NCBI RefSeq assembly: GCF_011758645.1 | Contig: NZ_JAAMOZ010000001.1 | Span: 2,170,001-2,234,000 of the forward strand | Source: Brooklawnia cerclae | GTDB lineage: Bacteria; Actinomycetota; Actinomycetes; Propionibacteriales; Propionibacteriaceae | Direction: 5' to 3' | Length of the DNA stretch: 64,000 nt | Part shown: one piece after another, positions 44,115 through 55,780 of the stretch | Layout of the letters: each line of letters begins with the position of its first letter | Numbering within the stretch: position 1 is the first letter of the stretch | Made by a program: the position numbers and the translations under genes | The notes under the pieces: model-generated | Seen by the model: the letters and a program-made list of their open reading frames with translations, nothing else | Database searches by the model: none | What the model was told of the DNA's origin: nothing

Positions 44115-47100
44115 TCAGCTACGCGGCTTCTCGACCATCTCGTAGGTCTCGATGACATCGCCGGTCTGGATGTCGGAGTAGCTGGCGAGTGTCATGCCGC
44201 ACTCGAAGCCCTCGCGCACCTCGGTGACGTCGTCCTTCTCGCGGCGCAGGGAGGCCACCGTCGTCTCGGTCACCACCACCCCGTCGCGCAGCAGGCGAAC
44301 CTTCGCGTTGCGGCGGATGACGCCGTCGAGCACCATGCAGCCCGCGATGTTGCCGAACTTCGAACTGCGGAAGATCTCGCGGATCTCGGCACGGCCGAGC
44401 GTCTTCTCCTCGAAGATCGGCTTGAGCATGCCCTTGAGCGCCGCCTCGATCTCGTCGATCGCGTCGTAGATCACCGAGTAGTAGCGGATGTCGACGTTCT
44501 CCTGATCGGCCAGGCGTGCGGCCTGGGCGGTGGGACGAACGTTGAAGCCGATGATCACCGCGTGAGGCGTTGACGCCGCGGCCAGCGACACGTTGGTCTC
44601 GGTGATGGCACCGACACCGCGGTCGATCACGCGCAGGCTGACCTCGTCGCTGACATCGATCTTCGCCAGAGCATCCTCCAGGGCCTCGACCGAACCAGCG
44701 CCGTCGCCCTTGAGGATGAGGGTGAGCTCGCTGGTCTCGCCCTTCTCCATCTGCTCGAACAACTCTTCCAGCGTCTTGCGGCGGGAACCCGCGGCCTGCT
44801 GTGCGGCCCGCATGCGGGCCTCGCGCTTCGCGGCGATCTGGCGAGCGATCCGGTCGTCCTCGACGACCAGGAAGTTGTCACCCGCGCCGGGCACGCTCGT
44901 CAGGCCGAGCACCTGCACCGGCATCGAGGGCGGAGCCTCGTCCACGGTGTCGCCGTGATCGTCGATCATCGCACGGACGCGCCCGTGGGCGCTGCCCGCG
45001 ACGATGGAATCGCCCTTGTGCAGAGTCCCGCGCTGGATGAGAACCGTGGCGACAGGGCCGCGGCCCTGATCGAGGTGTGCCTCGATCGCCACGCCCTGAG
45101 CGGCCATCTCGGGGTTGGCCCGCAGATCGAGAGCGGCATCGGCGGTCAGGATGATCGCTTCCAGCAGAGAGTCCAAGCCCTGATGGGTGACCGCGGAGAC
45201 GTCGACGAACATGGTGTCGCCACCGTATTCCTCGGGCGTCAGCCCGAACTCCATCAGTTGGCCACGCACCTTGGTGGGGTCCGCCCCGGGCTTGTCGATC
45301 TTGTTGACCGCCACCACGACCGGTACATCGGCGGCCTTGGCATGGTTCAACGCCTCGATGGTCTGCGGCATCACGCCGTCGTCAGCGGCCACCACGAGCA
45401 CCGCGATGTCCGTGGACTTCGCACCCCGGGCTCGCATGGCGGTGAACGCCTCGTGGCCAGGGGTGTCGATGAACGTGATCTTGCGTTCGTCGCCGCCGAC
45501 CTCGGTCTCGATCTGATAGGCGCCGATCGACTGGGTGATGCCGCCGGCCTCCTTGGCCTGCACGTTGGTGTGGCGCAGGGCGTCCAGCAGCTTCGTCTTG
45601 CCGTGGTCGACGTGGCCCATGACCGTCACGACCGGGGGACGCGCGGCAAGGTCGCTCTCATCGCCCTCGTCCTCGCCGTACTCGAGGTCGAAGCTCTCCA
45701 GGAGCTCGCGGTCCTCGTCCTCCGGGCTGACGACCTGGATGGAGTAGTTCAGTTCGGCGCCGAGAACCTCGAGGGTCTCGTCGGGAACGGACTGGGTCGC
45801 CGTGATCATCTCGCCCAGGTTGAACAGCACCTGGACCAGTTGCGCGGGCTCCACACGGATCTTCTCCGCCAGATCGGTCAGCGAGGCGCCCCTGCGAAGG
45901 CGGACGATCTGACCGTCGCCCTGACGGATGCGCACGCCACCGATCGTGGGTGCCTGCATCTCGTCGAACTCTTGCCTGCGCTGCTTCTTCGACTTGCGCC
46001 CGCGCCGGTTGGCGCCCTGACGCCCGAAGGCACCCTGGGTGCCACCGCGCCCGCCACGGCCGCCGCGACCGGCGCCACCACCGCTGGGACCACCGGCGCC
46101 GCCACCGAACGAGGGACCGCCCGACCCACGGCCGCGACCGGGACCACCGGAACGACCGCCGCGGGTGTTCGTCTGCCCGCTACCGAGGTTGGGATTGGCG
46201 TGCTTGGGCATCATCGCCGGGTTGGGGCGTGGCAGCCCGCCGGTGCCGCCGGGACGGGGCATGCGATCGCCACCACCGGAGCGCGGCGCACGGTTGTCGC
46301 CAGAGCGGGCACCGTCGCGACCTGGGCGCGCGGAGTTCTGGCCCTGCGAGCGACGGGACTGCCCCATGCCCTGCGAGGACGAGAACGGGTTGTTCCCGGG
46401 ACGCGGGGTGCCGGGCCTGCGCACGCTGGCAGGCGTGGGACGTCCGCCTCCGCCCTGCCCGTTCTGGGCCCCGGACGAGCCCGGACGCGCTCCCGCTCCG
46501 GGAACCGAAGGCTTCGGACCCGGCGTGGGACGCGGACCGGGGGTCGCACGGTTACCGGGAGTGGCTCGATTGCCCGAGGCGGGCCGATTGCCCTGACCCG
46601 AGGAATGGCCACCCTGGCCCGTGTGGTTCCCAGGCGTCGCCGGTCGGGGGCCCTGCTGCCCGGAGCCCTGCCGTGGGCCGGGGTGCGGGACGCCGGGACG
46701 CGGGCCGGGCGTCGGACGCGACCCCGACGCGGGCGCGGGACGCGATCCCGACGACGAGCGGTTGCCCGGCTGTTGCGGGGCAGGACGGGGCGCGGGGCCC
46801 GGACGGGGCGCCGGGGTCGGCCGCGGGCCGACCTGGGCTCCCTGGCTCGCCGCGGGCGCCTGCGGCTTCGCGGGGGATGCTGGTCTGGTGTTGGCGGGTG
46901 TCGCAGCGGCGCGCGGGGTGCCGCCGGCGGGCCTGCCGCCCTTCGGGGCCGATGAGGCGGACCCCTGCGCCTGGGCGCCGCCACCGGCGCCACCCTTCAC
47001 TCTCTCGGTCACCCTGCGGACAACCGGCGCCTCGATGGTCGACGACGCCGAGCGGACGAACTCGCCCATCTCGTTCAGGGTGTTGAGAAGCTCCTTGCTC

Positions 47101-47147
47101 TCCAGTCCGAGCTCCTTCGCGAGCTCGTAGACACGGACCTTGGCCAC
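44115..47147 (-). CDS. infB: Translation initiation factor IF-2
   Basis: GTPase that brings initiator tRNA to the 30S subunit. 1010 residues: N-terminal winged-helix ([19 protein letters not shown]), then about 320 residues of Gly/Pro/Arg-rich low-complexity linker typical of actinobacteria, a second N-domain ([13 protein letters not shown]), then the G domain with [32 protein letters not shown] and NKIDKPGA, and domains II-IV. ATG at 47147, with AAGGAG upstream. The 226-base gap to ylxR contains no recognised gene. Confidence 0.97.
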   Translation of the reverse strand: MAKVRVYELAKELGLESKELLNTLNEMGEFVRSASSTIEAPVVRRVTERVKGGAGGGAQAQGSASSAPKGGRPAGGTPRAAATPANTRPASPAKPQAPAASQGAQVGPRPTPAPRPGPAPRPAPQQPGNRSSSGSRPAPASGSRPTPGPRPGVPHPGPRQGSGQQGPRPATPGNHTGQGGHSSGQGNRPASGNRATPGNRATPGPRPTPGPKPSVPGAGARPGSSGAQNGQGGGGRPTPASVRRPGTPRPGNNPFSSSQGMGQSRRSQGQNSARPGRDGARSGDNRAPRSGGGDRMPRPGGTGGLPRPNPAMMPKHANPNLGSGQTNTRGGRSGGPGRGRGSGGPSFGGGAGGPSGGGAGRGGRGGRGGTQGAFGRQGANRRGRKSKKQRRQEFDEMQAPTIGGVRIRQGDGQIVRLRRGASLTDLAEKIRVEPAQLVQVLFNLGEMITATQSVPDETLEVLGAELNYSIQVVSPEDEDRELLESFDLEYGEDEGDESDLAARPPVVTVMGHVDHGKTKLLDALRHTNVQAKEAGGITQSIGAYQIETEVGGDERKITFIDTPGHEAFTAMRARGAKSTDIAVLVVAADDGVMPQTIEALNHAKAADVPVVVAVNKIDKPGADPTKVRGQLMEFGLTPEEYGGDTMFVDVSAVTHQGLDSLLEAIILTADAALDLRANPEMAAQGVAIEAHLDQGRGPVATVLIQRGTLHKGDSIVAGSAHGRVRAMIDDHGDTVDEAPPSMPVQVLGLTSVPGAGDNFLVVEDDRIARQIAAKREARMRAAQQAAGSRRKTLEELFEQMEKGETSELTLILKGDGAGSVEALEDALAKIDVSDEVSLRVIDRGVGAITETNVSLAAASTPHAVIIGFNVRPTAQAARLADQENVDIRYYSVIYDAIDEIEAALKGMLKPIFEEKTLGRAEIREIFRSSKFGNIAGCMVLDGVIRRNAKVRLLRDGVVVTETTVASLRREKDDVTEVREGFECGMTLASYSDIQTGDVIETYEMVEKPRS

Positions 47148-47373
47148 TGATCTCCTTCAGGTCCAGGCCCGGGGCCAGGACCACTAGTTGGTGATGGTGC
47201 TCATCTCGGCGTACTCATCGAGTGGTCATGAGCGATTGCCCACCTTCTGGTTGTGCGTGATCAGGGCGATACTCCCGCACGCCACCAGAGCCGCTCGCAC
47301 TCGGTGGTCCAGCGGCGGGAGTGGCAGGGCTGGAGTTCTCCGGGGTCGTCCCGGAAGACACGCGGTAAATAGT

Positions 47374-47685
47374 CTAGCCCTTGGGCAAGCCCATTGACCA
47401 ACCCGGCCAATCGCCCGAGACCACCGCGGACGCGAACTCGCCGAGCACGGCATCGTCCACCTTCCGGTGAAGGCTGCGCGCGAATCCGCCGCGTCGACGG
47501 GCCAGGTCGATGCAGGCCGGGTCGGGATGCAACCAGGCCCCCCGGCCCGGCGCGACGCGGGAGGGATCGGGCACCAGTTCAGTTCCCCGGCACACGAACC
47601 TCACGAGCGCGGCGGCCGGCACGACCTTTCTGCAGCCCACGCACGTACGAAGCGGACCGGACGCCGAGGGCGCCGTATCGTCCAT
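47374..47685 (-). CDS. ylxR: YlxR (DUF448) RNA-binding protein
   Basis: Small protein encoded between nusA and infB in most Gram-positive bacteria; thought to bind RNA, and linked in Bacillus to transcriptional effects. [19 protein letters not shown] and [26 protein letters not shown] are the family signatures. 103 residues; the ATG overlaps the nusA stop by one base (TGATG). Confidence 0.92.
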   Translation of the reverse strand: MDDTAPSASGPLRTCVGCRKVVPAAALVRFVCRGTELVPDPSRVAPGRGAWLHPDPACIDLARRRGGFARSLHRKVDDAVLGEFASAVVSGDWPGWSMGLPKG

Positions 47686-48659
47686 CAGCCCTCGGGAGCC
47701 GTGTCGGGCTTGATGTCGATGCGCCACCCGGTGAGCCGGGCGGCCAGCCGTGCGTTCTGGCCCTCGCGACCGATCGCGAGGCTCAGTTGGTAGTCCGGGA
47801 CGACGACCCGGGCGGTGCGCGCCGTCGCATCGACGACCGTGACGCCGGTGACCTTGGCCGGGCTCAGCGCGTTCGCGACGAAGCGTGCCGGGTCGGCGTC
47901 CCAGTCGACGATGTCGATCTTCTCCTCGTTGAGTTCGTGCATGACCGCACGCACGCGCTGGCCCATGGGGCCGATGCACGCACCCTTCGCGTTCACCTCG
48001 GGACTGTTCGAGTGCACCGCGATCTTGGTGCGGTGACCGGCCTCGCGGGCGATCTCCTTGATCTCGACGATGCCCTGCTCGATCTCGGGCACCTCGAGGG
48101 CGAACAGCTTCCTGACGAGATTGGGGTGCGTGCGACTGACGATCACCTGCGGACCGCGCAGTTCCTTGCGCACGCTCACGACGTAGACCCGCAGGCGCTT
48201 GCCGTGGGTGTACTCCTCGCCGGGGGACTGCTCCGCCAGCGGCATCAACGCCTCGATCTGGCCCAGGTCGACCCGCACCGTGCGCGAGTCGCGGTCCTGC
48301 TGGATCACGCCGGTGAGGATGTCGCCCTCCGACGCGGCGAACCGGCCGTACTTCTGCTCGTCCTCGGCCTCACGCAGGCGCTGGAAGATCACCTGCCTGG
48401 CGGTGGACGCCGCAACCCGTCCGAAGTCCTTCGGCGTGTCGTCGTACCAGCCGACCACCTCGCCCTCGGCGTCCAACTCCGGCACCGTCACGGCCACCGT
48501 GCCCGCTCGGCGATCGATGACCACCCGCGCGCCGTGCTTGGCCTCGTCGGTCTTCTCGTAGGCGTTGAGCAGCGCGTCCTCCAGGGCCTTGATGAGGTAG
48601 TCGAAGGGGATCTCCTTGTCCCGCTCGATCATCCGCAGGGCAGCCAGATCGATGTCCAT
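47685..48659 (-). CDS. nusA: Transcription termination/antitermination protein NusA
   Basis: RNA polymerase-associated factor. N-terminal domain ([22 protein letters not shown]), S1 domain ([22 protein letters not shown]), two KH domains ([19 protein letters not shown] and [18 protein letters not shown]). 324 residues; like other actinobacterial NusA it lacks the C-terminal acidic repeats of E. coli. ATG at 48659, four bases after the rimP stop. Confidence 0.96.
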   Translation of the reverse strand: MDIDLAALRMIERDKEIPFDYLIKALEDALLNAYEKTDEAKHGARVVIDRRAGTVAVTVPELDAEGEVVGWYDDTPKDFGRVAASTARQVIFQRLREAEDEQKYGRFAASEGDILTGVIQQDRDSRTVRVDLGQIEALMPLAEQSPGEEYTHGKRLRVYVVSVRKELRGPQVIVSRTHPNLVRKLFALEVPEIEQGIVEIKEIAREAGHRTKIAVHSNSPEVNAKGACIGPMGQRVRAVMHELNEEKIDIVDWDADPARFVANALSPAKVTGVTVVDATARTARVVVPDYQLSLAIGREGQNARLAARLTGWRIDIKPDTAPEG

Positions 48660-48663
48660 CGCG

Positions 48664-49197
48664 TCACTCCTTACCATCAGGCTCAGTGGCGTCGAGCCCT
48701 GAGTCCTCTTCATCGGTCTCGCCGGGATCGTCCGCGAGTCGTCGGTTCATCTCCACCTGGACGACGGCCTTGTGCACGTCGGTCAGAAGGTAGGACGCGA
48801 CTGCTTCGCCGTCGGCGAGACTGACCGACTCCTCGTCGGCGGCGACGACGCGTCCGGTGATCTGTTCGCCGCCCGCGAGCGTCACGGTCAGCAGGCGGCC
48901 GATGTTGCGCCGGTAGTGGGCCGGTCTGGTCAGGGGACGCGACACACCGCGGCTGCTCACCTCCAGGGTGTAGGGGCGGTCCCCCATCGCGTCCGAGGCG
49001 TCCAGCGCGTCCGACACCGCGCGCGTCGCCGTGGAGATCTGGTCGAGATCAGGCCCCTGGCCCTGCGGGCCGTCGCCGTCGACGACGACCCGGACCACAC
49101 GCCGCTTGCCGGCGGGGACGACCTCGAGGTCATCCAACTCGAGCCCCTGGGTGGACAACACGGGAGCCAACAGCTCGCTGAGCCTCGACTGGTTCAT
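48664..49197 (-). CDS. rimP: Ribosome maturation factor RimP
   Basis: 30S assembly factor, first gene of rimP-nusA-ylxR-infB. [33 protein letters not shown] and the [25 protein letters not shown] motif define the family. 177 residues with an acidic tail. ATG at 49197; a TAGACT -10 candidate lies about 75 bases upstream. Confidence 0.94.
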   Translation of the reverse strand: MNQSRLSELLAPVLSTQGLELDDLEVVPAGKRRVVRVVVDGDGPQGQGPDLDQISTATRAVSDALDASDAMGDRPYTLEVSSRGVSRPLTRPAHYRRNIGRLLTVTLAGGEQITGRVVAADEESVSLADGEAVASYLLTDVHKAVVQVEMNRRLADDPGETDEEDSGLDATEPDGKE

Positions 49198-49272
49198 GCG
49201 TGGTCCTCTTGTCGGATGGGTTATGTCTCGCGACTGCCTCACCAGTGGCCTGGCAACCGCAGTCATCCCCAC

Positions 49273-49278
49273 AGTCTA
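49273..49278 (-). promoter_or_regulatory. -10 candidate for the rimP-nusA-infB operon
   Basis: TAGACT on the minus strand in the 147-base divergent region between rimP and the DUF4439 gene. No clear -35. Confidence 0.35.
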
Positions 49279-49331
49279 GGCCATCGCAGCGGGCGGGGCG
49301 GGTGAGCGCGCGGTCGGGGACGCACTCCGGG

Positions 49332-49337
49332 TATCGT
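49332..49337 (+). promoter_or_regulatory. -10 hexamer of the DUF4439 gene
   Basis: TATCGT seven bases before the ATG at 49345 with no Shine-Dalgarno, the same layout and hexamer as at 42528-42533. Confidence 0.4.
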
Positions 49338-49344
49338 GCGGGCC

Positions 49345-50361
49345 ATGGGTGTGCAGTTGCCGGACGCGGACTGGACGCGCCGACGGTTCTTGGCGCTGCT
49401 CGGCATGGGTGCCGCTGGCGTCCTCACCGCCTGCTCGCCCAGCCCCCTCATCACCGCCGGAGGCGAGCGCAGCGCGTCGGCGACCCCGACCCTCGACGAC
49501 AAGCGCCGGGCCGCGGCCGTCGGCGCCGCCACGCTCGCCGATCTCGCCTCCGGATGCGCGGGGATCCCGGGAGCTGACCCCACGTTCGCGGCATGGTGCA
49601 CGGCTCTGGCCGACACCCACACGGCACATCTGACGGTGCTCGCGCAGGCCGATCCGCTGGGTGGCGTGCAGGCCGATCACTCACCGATCGACGACGTGGC
49701 CTCACGCGGAGTGGGCGTCCCCGGCTCCCCGGAGGAGGCACTGACCGTACTGGCCGCGCAGGAGACGGCGCTGGCCGACCTGCTCGCCCCGATCGCGGTG
49801 GGGTCTGCGACGTCGTCCGCCTGGGCCTTGCTGTGGCTGTCCCAGGCGCTGGCGACCCGGGTCTACGCCGCTGCTCTGGCCGGCGGGAGCATCGACGCCC
49901 TCGGCCCGGCACCCGTGGAGGGCACCGCGGTGCCCGCCGAAGTGGACGCCGGCACACCCGCCGACGCCCGGCAGGTGCTGCTCAGCCACCAGCGGGCACT
50001 GGTCTTCGGCCTGCAGACTCTGCTCGGACGACTGGGATACGGCGACGCACGCGTCGATGCCGTCACCCAACGGCTCGGCGAGGCCATGCGCGAGCGGGAC
50101 GACACCTCCGCCGCGATCACCGCAACGGGCGCCACCGCCTCGGCGCCACCCCCCGAATTCACGCTTCCCGGCGACGCGACGGACTCCGCGCAGATCGAGC
50201 GGATCTGGGGCGAACTGGAACTCGCCGTGATGGCGGGCTGGGCACGGCTCGCCGCAGCGGATGCCGACGGACGCGCCGACGCGCTGGACCAGATGGTCAC
50301 GCAGGCCGGACGCGCCCGTTCTCACGGGGTGGCGCTGCCACACTGGCCCGGCTGGGTGTGA
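49345..50361 (+). CDS. DUF4439 lipoprotein with Tat-type signal
   Basis: 338-residue exported protein. The signal DWTRRRFLALLGMGAAGVL carries a twin-arginine motif and ends in a lipobox (LTAC), so a Tat-exported lipoprotein is likely. The mature part falls into two alanine-rich helical halves (VGAATLADLASGCAGIP...; MAGWARLAAADADGRAD...), the C-terminal one fitting the ferritin-like DUF4439 domain, which is regularly encoded beside rimP in actinobacteria. Metal ligands are not obvious. Function unknown. An upstream in-frame ATG at 49336 was rejected for the leaderless start. Confidence 0.8.
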   Translation: MGVQLPDADWTRRRFLALLGMGAAGVLTACSPSPLITAGGERSASATPTLDDKRRAAAVGAATLADLASGCAGIPGADPTFAAWCTALADTHTAHLTVLAQADPLGGVQADHSPIDDVASRGVGVPGSPEEALTVLAAQETALADLLAPIAVGSATSSAWALLWLSQALATRVYAAALAGGSIDALGPAPVEGTAVPAEVDAGTPADARQVLLSHQRALVFGLQTLLGRLGYGDARVDAVTQRLGEAMRERDDTSAAITATGATASAPPPEFTLPGDATDSAQIERIWGELELAVMAGWARLAAADADGRADALDQMVTQAGRARSHGVALPHWPGWV

Positions 50362-50409
50362 CCCGCGTCCCCGGGAGTACAGAACCGTCCCGGAGGCCTG
50401 CCGGGCTCG

Positions 50410-52197
50410 TCAGACAGCCGGGCCGATCTCGGCGAGTACCTCGTCGGCCGCCTGCGCCACGGACACCTCACGCGCCGTGCCCGACTTGCGGTCACGGATC
50501 TCGACGAACCCGTCTGCCAGTCGCCGGCCGACCACGACAGCGGTCGGCATGCCGAGCACCTCGGCGTCCGCGAACTTCACACCCGGGCTCGCCTTGCGAT
50601 CGTCCAGCAGCACCGCGACGCCACGCGCGCTGAGTTCGGAGGCGATCTGCTCGGCCGCCTGGGCGATCTCGTCCCCCTTGCCCGTCGCCAGCACCATCAC
50701 GTCGTAGGGCGCGAGCTCCCGTGGCCAGCACAGACCCTTGTCATCGCAGGTGGCCTCGGCCACCACGGCGACCGCGCGGGAGACGCCGATGCCGTATGAA
50801 CCCATGGTGACGACCTGGAGCTTGCCGTTGGCGTCCAGCACCCGCAGACCCAGGGCCTTGGCATACTTCGTGCCGAGCTGGAAGATGTGCCCCATCTCGA
50901 TTCCCCGGGCAAGATGTAGCGGCCCGGAGCCGTCAGGAGCCTCGTCCCCCTCGCGAAGCTCGGCGACATCGAGGTGCCCGTCGGGGGTGAAGTCGCGTCC
51001 GCAGACGAGGTCGGCAACGTGACGACCCGGCTCGTCCGCCCCGGTCAGCCAGCGGGTACCGGGCACCACCGCCGGGTCGACGAGGTAGTGGACCGCGTCC
51101 GCCGGGGGCTCCGCACCCTCGGGCAGCGGCCCGTACCCGAGCGCGCGGGGGCCGATGTAGCCCTTCACGAGTCCCGGATACCTGGCGAAGTCTTCCTCGT
51201 TGAAAGTGGTCACCTCGGCCGGCGAGACCGCCGCCTCCAGACGCTTGGTGTCGACCTCGCGATCGCCGGGCAGGCCGATGGCGAGCGCCTCGGTGCGTCC
51301 GTCGGGATAGGTGAGCTTGAACAAGACGTTCTTCAACGTGTCCCCGGCCTCCCACGGCCGGTCGTCCCTCGGGAACAACGTGTTGGCCTGGGCCACCAGC
51401 GTGTCGATGGTGCCTGAATCGGGCGTGTCGTGGACGACCGCCGCGGGGACACCCGAGGCGTCCTGCTCGGGCGACAGGGGACGCTGCACGGCCTCGACGT
51501 TGGCGGCAAAACCACCCGGCGAGCGCACGAAGGTGTCCTCGCCGTTGGAAGCGACCGCCAGGAACTCCTCGGACGCCGAGCCACCCATCGGGCCCGAGTG
51601 GGCGTCGACGATCACGTACTCGAAGCCGAGCCGGTCGAAGACCTTGATGTAGGCGGCACGATGAGCCTGGTAGGACGCGTCCAGCCCCGCCTGATCGACG
51701 TCGAAGGAGTACGAGTCCTTCATCGTGAACTCACGGCCACGCAACAGCCCGGCGCGGGGGCGGGCCTCGTCCCGGTACTTGGTCTGAATCTGGTACAGGT
51801 ACAGCGGCAGATCCTTGTACGACTTGGTGACGTCCTTGACCATGAGGGTGAACATCTCCTCATGAGTCGGGCCGAGCAGCATGTCGGCACCCTTGCGGTC
51901 GACCAGCCGGAACAAGTTGTCGCCGTACTCGGTCCAACGATTGGACTGCTCGTAGGGCTCGCGCGGGAGCAGCGCCGGGAACAGCACTTCCTGGGCCCCG
52001 ATCGCGTTCATCTCTTCCCGGACGATCGCCTCGACCTTGTGCAGAACGGCCAGCCCGAGCGGCAGCCAGGAGTAGATGCCGGGCGCGACACGCCGGATGT
52101 AGCCCGCGCGAACCAGCCAACGGTGGCTGGGGACCTCGGCGTCCGCCGGGTCCTCGCGTAGGGTGCGCACGAACAGCTTGCTCATCCGGGTGATCAC
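50410..52197 (-). CDS. proS: Prolyl-tRNA synthetase, bacterial type
   Basis: Class II synthetase of 595 residues. Motif 1 region ([20 protein letters not shown]), motif 2 with [24 protein letters not shown], a long inserted editing domain (about 225-400) and motif 3 [17 protein letters not shown], then the anticodon domain. I place the start at GTG 52197 (VITRMSKLF) rather than the ATG at 52185 because GAGGAG stands seven bases upstream and related proteins begin MITRMS. Confidence 0.96.
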   Translation of the reverse strand: MITRMSKLFVRTLREDPADAEVPSHRWLVRAGYIRRVAPGIYSWLPLGLAVLHKVEAIVREEMNAIGAQEVLFPALLPREPYEQSNRWTEYGDNLFRLVDRKGADMLLGPTHEEMFTLMVKDVTKSYKDLPLYLYQIQTKYRDEARPRAGLLRGREFTMKDSYSFDVDQAGLDASYQAHRAAYIKVFDRLGFEYVIVDAHSGPMGGSASEEFLAVASNGEDTFVRSPGGFAANVEAVQRPLSPEQDASGVPAAVVHDTPDSGTIDTLVAQANTLFPRDDRPWEAGDTLKNVLFKLTYPDGRTEALAIGLPGDREVDTKRLEAAVSPAEVTTFNEEDFARYPGLVKGYIGPRALGYGPLPEGAEPPADAVHYLVDPAVVPGTRWLTGADEPGRHVADLVCGRDFTPDGHLDVAELREGDEAPDGSGPLHLARGIEMGHIFQLGTKYAKALGLRVLDANGKLQVVTMGSYGIGVSRAVAVVAEATCDDKGLCWPRELAPYDVMVLATGKGDEIAQAAEQIASELSARGVAVLLDDRKASPGVKFADAEVLGMPTAVVVGRRLADGFVEIRDRKSGTAREVSVAQAADEVLAEIGPAV

Positions 52198-52315
52198 GGG
52201 TTTACTCCTCGACTCAGGTGCTCCGACAAGGCTAGCGGTTTTCGCGGGCGGGCATCCACGTCGATCAGGGGGCTTCCGGACGCTGCCCCGGCCCGTTCCG
52301 GCGGGCCGCCTGACT

Positions 52316-52433
52316 TCACGCGGGCGCCGTGATCTCCCGCGGGCCGTACAACACCCGCCGGAAGTCACGCCACCCGCGCGAAAATCACGCGGCCCGCGTG
52401 AACTGACCTCATCCGTTCACGCGAGCCGCGTTA
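52316..52433. repeat. Cluster of degenerate palindromic repeats
   Basis: Between proS and the AIM24 gene, a 17-base palindrome TCACGCGGCCCGCGTGA is perfect at 52385-52401 and recurs in weaker form at 52316-52332, 52365-52381 (14 of 17) and 52417-52433 (14 of 17), with a poorer copy near 52335-52351. Spacings alternate near 20 and 30 bases. The rest of this 335-base gap has no gene. It may be a decayed intergenic repeat family or a multi-site binding region. Confidence 0.6.
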
Positions 52434-52532
52434 CTCGCAGTCCTGCGCAGCAGGAGCGGCGGAGGGAATCGCTCATTCCATCTCCCGTAGCGCCCCGGCC
52501 GTCCCCCTGGCCGACCGATTCCGTCGTCCCGC

Positions 52533-53216
52533 CTAGCTGGACGACGGAGCCGCCGCGCGGATGTACTGCTCGAGCGCCGACGGGTTGCGTGTCTGCAGGA
52601 AGATCCGCCCCGGGCCGTAGAAGTCGAAGACGAAGCCCTCGCCCGACTTGAGGGTCTTCCAGACCTGCCCACGCGCCGCTTGGCGTAGCTGGAACCTGGT
52701 GCCCAGGTCGTAGGCCACGACATGGCCGCTGTCGATGACGACCTGCTCGCCCGGCTGCAGGTCGATGACGTCGAGCGCCCCGTAGACGCTCAGCAGGACG
52801 AGACCCTGACCGCTGGCCTGCAGACCGAAGCCGCCCTCCCCGCCGAAGAAGTTGCTCGCGCCGCCCCAGCGGGAATCGGTGACGACGGCATGCGAGTTCG
52901 CGATCCAGCACCCGCGAGTGATGAAGAAGGGGCGGTTGGGCTGTATCTCCAAAGGCATGATGTCGCCGGGCAGGGTGCCTGCCACGTCGACCCATCCGCC
53001 CTGGGGAGGAGCCGTCATGGTGGTGATGAAGAGGCTCTCACCCGCCAGCATCGACCGTTTGAGGCCGGCCATCAGGCCGCCCTCCATCTTCGCGTCGACC
53101 TGGATGCCGTTGCTGTGGGCCATCATCGCCCCGCTCTGCACCTTCATGGGCTCGTTGGGAGCGAGGAATACACGGGCCACCGCGAACGATGGGTTGTGCC
53201 GCAGGCTGATCTCCAT
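52533..53216 (-). CDS. AIM24 family protein
   Basis: 227-residue beta-sandwich protein of the AIM24 (DUF124) family, named after a yeast mitochondrial protein; the bacterial role is unknown. Recognisable: VFLAPNEPMKVQSGAMMAH, GLKRSMLAGESLFITTMTA, PNRPFFITRGCWIAN, LQPGEQVVIDSGHVVAYD and the C-terminal GRIFLQTRNPSALEQYI. ATG at 53216. Single gene, no obvious partner; cytoplasmic by lack of signals. Confidence 0.88.
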   Translation of the reverse strand: MEISLRHNPSFAVARVFLAPNEPMKVQSGAMMAHSNGIQVDAKMEGGLMAGLKRSMLAGESLFITTMTAPPQGGWVDVAGTLPGDIMPLEIQPNRPFFITRGCWIANSHAVVTDSRWGGASNFFGGEGGFGLQASGQGLVLLSVYGALDVIDLQPGEQVVIDSGHVVAYDLGTRFQLRQAARGQVWKTLKSGEGFVFDFYGPGRIFLQTRNPSALEQYIRAAAPSSS

Positions 53217-53296
53217 GCCCCAAGTCTGACAAGACAGGGTGTCAATTCGCCACACATCGGTGTTCGGCGAGTCTGCCGCGCGGGGCGGCGGTCATC

Positions 53297-54133
53297 TCAG
53301 AACAGGACGGTGGCGAGTTCCCCCACGGTGCGGAACCCGACCGCCTCGTACAGACGCCGCGCCCGCACGTTGAAGTCGTTGACGTACAGCGAGACCGTCG
53401 GGAACCGTTGCTGGCACAGGACGACAACCTGGGCCATCGCCCCACGGGACATGCCTCGTCCGCGAAGCCTGGGGTCGAGCCACACCCCCTGCACCTGGCA
53501 GCGTCCCCGCCAGGCCGATCCCACGTCCGACTTGAACCAGACCCGCCCGTCCTGGATCCCGCCGAAGGCACGTCCCATCTGGATGAGCGAGCGCACATAG
53601 CGCCCGTAACTGCCCATGGCGTCCAGCGGGCTGACGCCGACCTCTTCGGAATACATGGCGACCGCCGCCCGGAAGTAGGCGTCGTAGTAGTCCTCGGTCA
53701 TCCGCGTCACCCGCGGATCGGGCGCGACCACGGGGTCTGTGTCGATGACCATGAGCGGCTGGTGGGCCCGGATGTCGCGGGGACGCTTCCAGCCGCCTCC
53801 CCACCGGCGAGACAACTCGTCGTGCAGGCGGACGACGACGTCGGCTCGTCCCATGATCGAGGCGATGGAACCTCTGCGCCCGATCGCCTGGACGAACGCG
53901 TCCACGGCCTCGTCATCGTCGCCGACCGGCACCAGGTTGGAACCGACGTGGCAGGCGGCCACGAGTTCACCGCCCCGCTCGAACCCGTAGACCGGGCAGC
54001 CGAGGAACTCGGGAGCGAGGCCGAGCGTCGACACCCTGGATGCCACGAAGAGGTTGACCAACGGATCGCGTTCGAGGAGTTCGAGCAGGGCGGGCAGGTC
54101 GTCCTGCTCGAGGACGCGCAGGGCACCCGTCAA
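53297..54133 (-). CDS. GNAT acetyltransferase with DUF4081 N-domain
   Basis: 278 residues. The N-terminal half ([44 protein letters not shown]) fits DUF4081; the C-terminal half is a GNAT domain with [23 protein letters not shown] (acetyl-CoA loop RGRGMS) and [21 protein letters not shown]. Such genes regularly follow ispG in actinobacteria. TTG start at 54133 overlaps the ispG stop (TTGA). Substrate unknown. Confidence 0.86.
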   Translation of the reverse strand: MTGALRVLEQDDLPALLELLERDPLVNLFVASRVSTLGLAPEFLGCPVYGFERGGELVAACHVGSNLVPVGDDDEAVDAFVQAIGRRGSIASIMGRADVVVRLHDELSRRWGGGWKRPRDIRAHQPLMVIDTDPVVAPDPRVTRMTEDYYDAYFRAAVAMYSEEVGVSPLDAMGSYGRYVRSLIQMGRAFGGIQDGRVWFKSDVGSAWRGRCQVQGVWLDPRLRGRGMSRGAMAQVVVLCQQRFPTVSLYVNDFNVRARRLYEAVGFRTVGELATVLF

Positions 54134-55278
54134 CGGACCACTACTTCGGGGGTGCCCGTGGCTTCGCCGAGTTCCTCGGCGAGCCTGTTCGCCTCCGCGA
54201 TCAGGGTGGGCACGATCTCGTCCTCGGGCACCGTCTTGATCACCTCGCCGCGAACGAAGATCTGCCCGCGTCCGTTGCCCGACGCGACGCCCAGATCGGC
54301 CTCACGCGCTTCACCGGGCCCGTTCACCACGCAGCCCATCACCGCGACGCGGATCGGAACGGTCATGTCCTTGAGCCCCTCGGTGACATCGTTGGCGAGC
54401 TTGTAGACGTCCACCTGGGCGCGCCCACAGCTCGGGCAGCTGACGATCTCGAACTGGCGGGGTCGCAGGTTGAGCGACTCGAGGATCTTGATGCCGACCC
54501 GGACTTCTTCGACCGGGGGCGCCGACAACGACACCCGGATGGTGTCGCCGATTCCCTCGGCCAGCAGCGCCCCGAAGGCCACCGACGACTTGATCGTGCC
54601 CTGGAAACTCGGACCGGCCTCGGTCACCCCGAGATGCAGCGGATAGTCACAAGCCTGCGACAAGCGGCGATAGGCCTGAACCATGATCACCGGGTCGTGG
54701 TGCTTCACCGAGATCGCGAAATCGTGGAAGCCGACCTCCTCGAACAGGGACGCCTCGCCGAGTGCCGACTGCACCAGGGCACCGGCCGGGTCGGTCTCGT
54801 AGAGGGCGCGGAGCCGCTTGTCCAGCGACCCGGCGTTCACCCCGATGCGCAGACCGGTGCCGTGGTCGGTCGCGGCCTTGGCGATGTCGGCGATCTTGTC
54901 GTCGAACGCCTTGATGTTGCCGGGATTGACGCGCACACCGGCGCACCCGGCCTCGATGGCGTCGAAGACGTAGCGGGGTTGGAAGTGGATGTCGGCCACG
55001 ACGGGAATCTGCGACTTCGCGGCGATGGCGGGCAGCGCGTCGGCGTCGTCCTGGCTGGGCACGGCGACCCGGACGATGTCGCAGCCCGCGGCTGTCAGTT
55101 CGGCGATCTGCTGCAATGTGGCGTTGATGTTGCTGGTCGGCGTCGTGGTCATGGACTGGACGCTGATCGGCGCGTCACCGCCCACGAAGAGCTTGCCGAC
55201 AGGCACCTTGCGTGTGGGTCGACGCTCCGCCAACACCGGGGCGGTCTTTGGGATGGGAATCCCGAGGTTGATGCTCAT
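54130..55278 (-). CDS. ispG: 4-hydroxy-3-methylbut-2-enyl diphosphate synthase
   Basis: Iron-sulfur enzyme of the MEP isoprenoid pathway. [18 protein letters not shown], the TIM-barrel segments [19 protein letters not shown] and RVNPGNI, the cysteine ligands in [11 protein letters not shown] and [14 protein letters not shown] are present. 382 residues from ATG 55278. In most actinobacteria dxr and a site-2 protease gene lie between rlmN and ispG; here only a short DXR-like fragment remains. Confidence 0.96.
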   Translation of the reverse strand: MSINLGIPIPKTAPVLAERRPTRKVPVGKLFVGGDAPISVQSMTTTPTSNINATLQQIAELTAAGCDIVRVAVPSQDDADALPAIAAKSQIPVVADIHFQPRYVFDAIEAGCAGVRVNPGNIKAFDDKIADIAKAATDHGTGLRIGVNAGSLDKRLRALYETDPAGALVQSALGEASLFEEVGFHDFAISVKHHDPVIMVQAYRRLSQACDYPLHLGVTEAGPSFQGTIKSSVAFGALLAEGIGDTIRVSLSAPPVEEVRVGIKILESLNLRPRQFEIVSCPSCGRAQVDVYKLANDVTEGLKDMTVPIRVAVMGCVVNGPGEAREADLGVASGNGRGQIFVRGEVIKTVPEDEIVPTLIAEANRLAEELGEATGTPEVVVR

Positions 55279-55354
55279 GGCTCGCTTCCTGCATGCGCCG
55301 GCCCGCAGTCGCGTGGCCGGCCCGCGTCCTGCGGGGTTGGGTCTGACACCCAGC

Positions 55355-55780
55355 CTAGCTTCCAGGACGATACGCCAGCATCGCCAGCAGCTGGTCGGCG
55401 CCCGGGGCCTCGACGACCGTCCCGTCCCGATACCGCAGCCGACCCGCGGCGGCGTCCACGAGGACGTCGCACCCGAGGGCGGCCACACGCTCGGCGGCGC
55501 CCTCCCCCGCGACCACGTCGAACTCGGGCAGTTCCCAGTCGACCATTCCCTTGTCGAGGGCGATGTCCTCCAGCTGATCACGGAAGGCACCCTCGGCGTA
55601 CTCGTCGGCGATACCCACGAGCAACGGGGTGAACTCCCAGACGAGCTCGGCCAGCTCCCGGGGCTGGGATCCCTGGGAGACCAGGCCGTCGACCATGAAC
55701 TCGTCCCTGTGCGACCCGATCAACTCCAGCACTCGCTTGCCGAGGGGCTCCTCCGCCCCGACGATGACCACGCTCTGCAT
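55355..55780 (-). CDS. DXR-like N-terminal domain, stand-alone (degenerate dxr?)
   Basis: 141-residue protein resembling only the NADPH-binding domain of 1-deoxy-D-xylulose 5-phosphate reductoisomerase: [20 protein letters not shown], then [33 protein letters not shown] and [25 protein letters not shown]. The fingerprint that reads GSTGSIG in real DXR has become GAEEPLG, so cofactor binding is doubtful, and the catalytic and C-terminal domains are missing. It sits where dxr belongs, next to ispG. Reading frame and codon use look intact, so it may be a retained small protein rather than fresh debris. A functional dxr would have to be elsewhere. Confidence 0.65.
   Translation of the reverse strand: MQSVVIVGAEEPLGKRVLELIGSHRDEFMVDGLVSQGSQPRELAELVWEFTPLLVGIADEYAEGAFRDQLEDIALDKGMVDWELPEFDVVAGEGAAERVAALGCDVLVDAAAGRLRYRDGTVVEAPGADQLLAMLAYRPGS

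Noticed and set aside
44955-46955. 666-codon plus-strand frame opposite infB
   Set aside because: Shadow of the IF-2 Gly/Pro/Arg linker and G domain; low complexity only.
52198-52532. CRISPR-like array
   Set aside because: Repeats are short, degenerate and palindromic, with irregular 2-15 base gaps and no spacer structure or cas genes.
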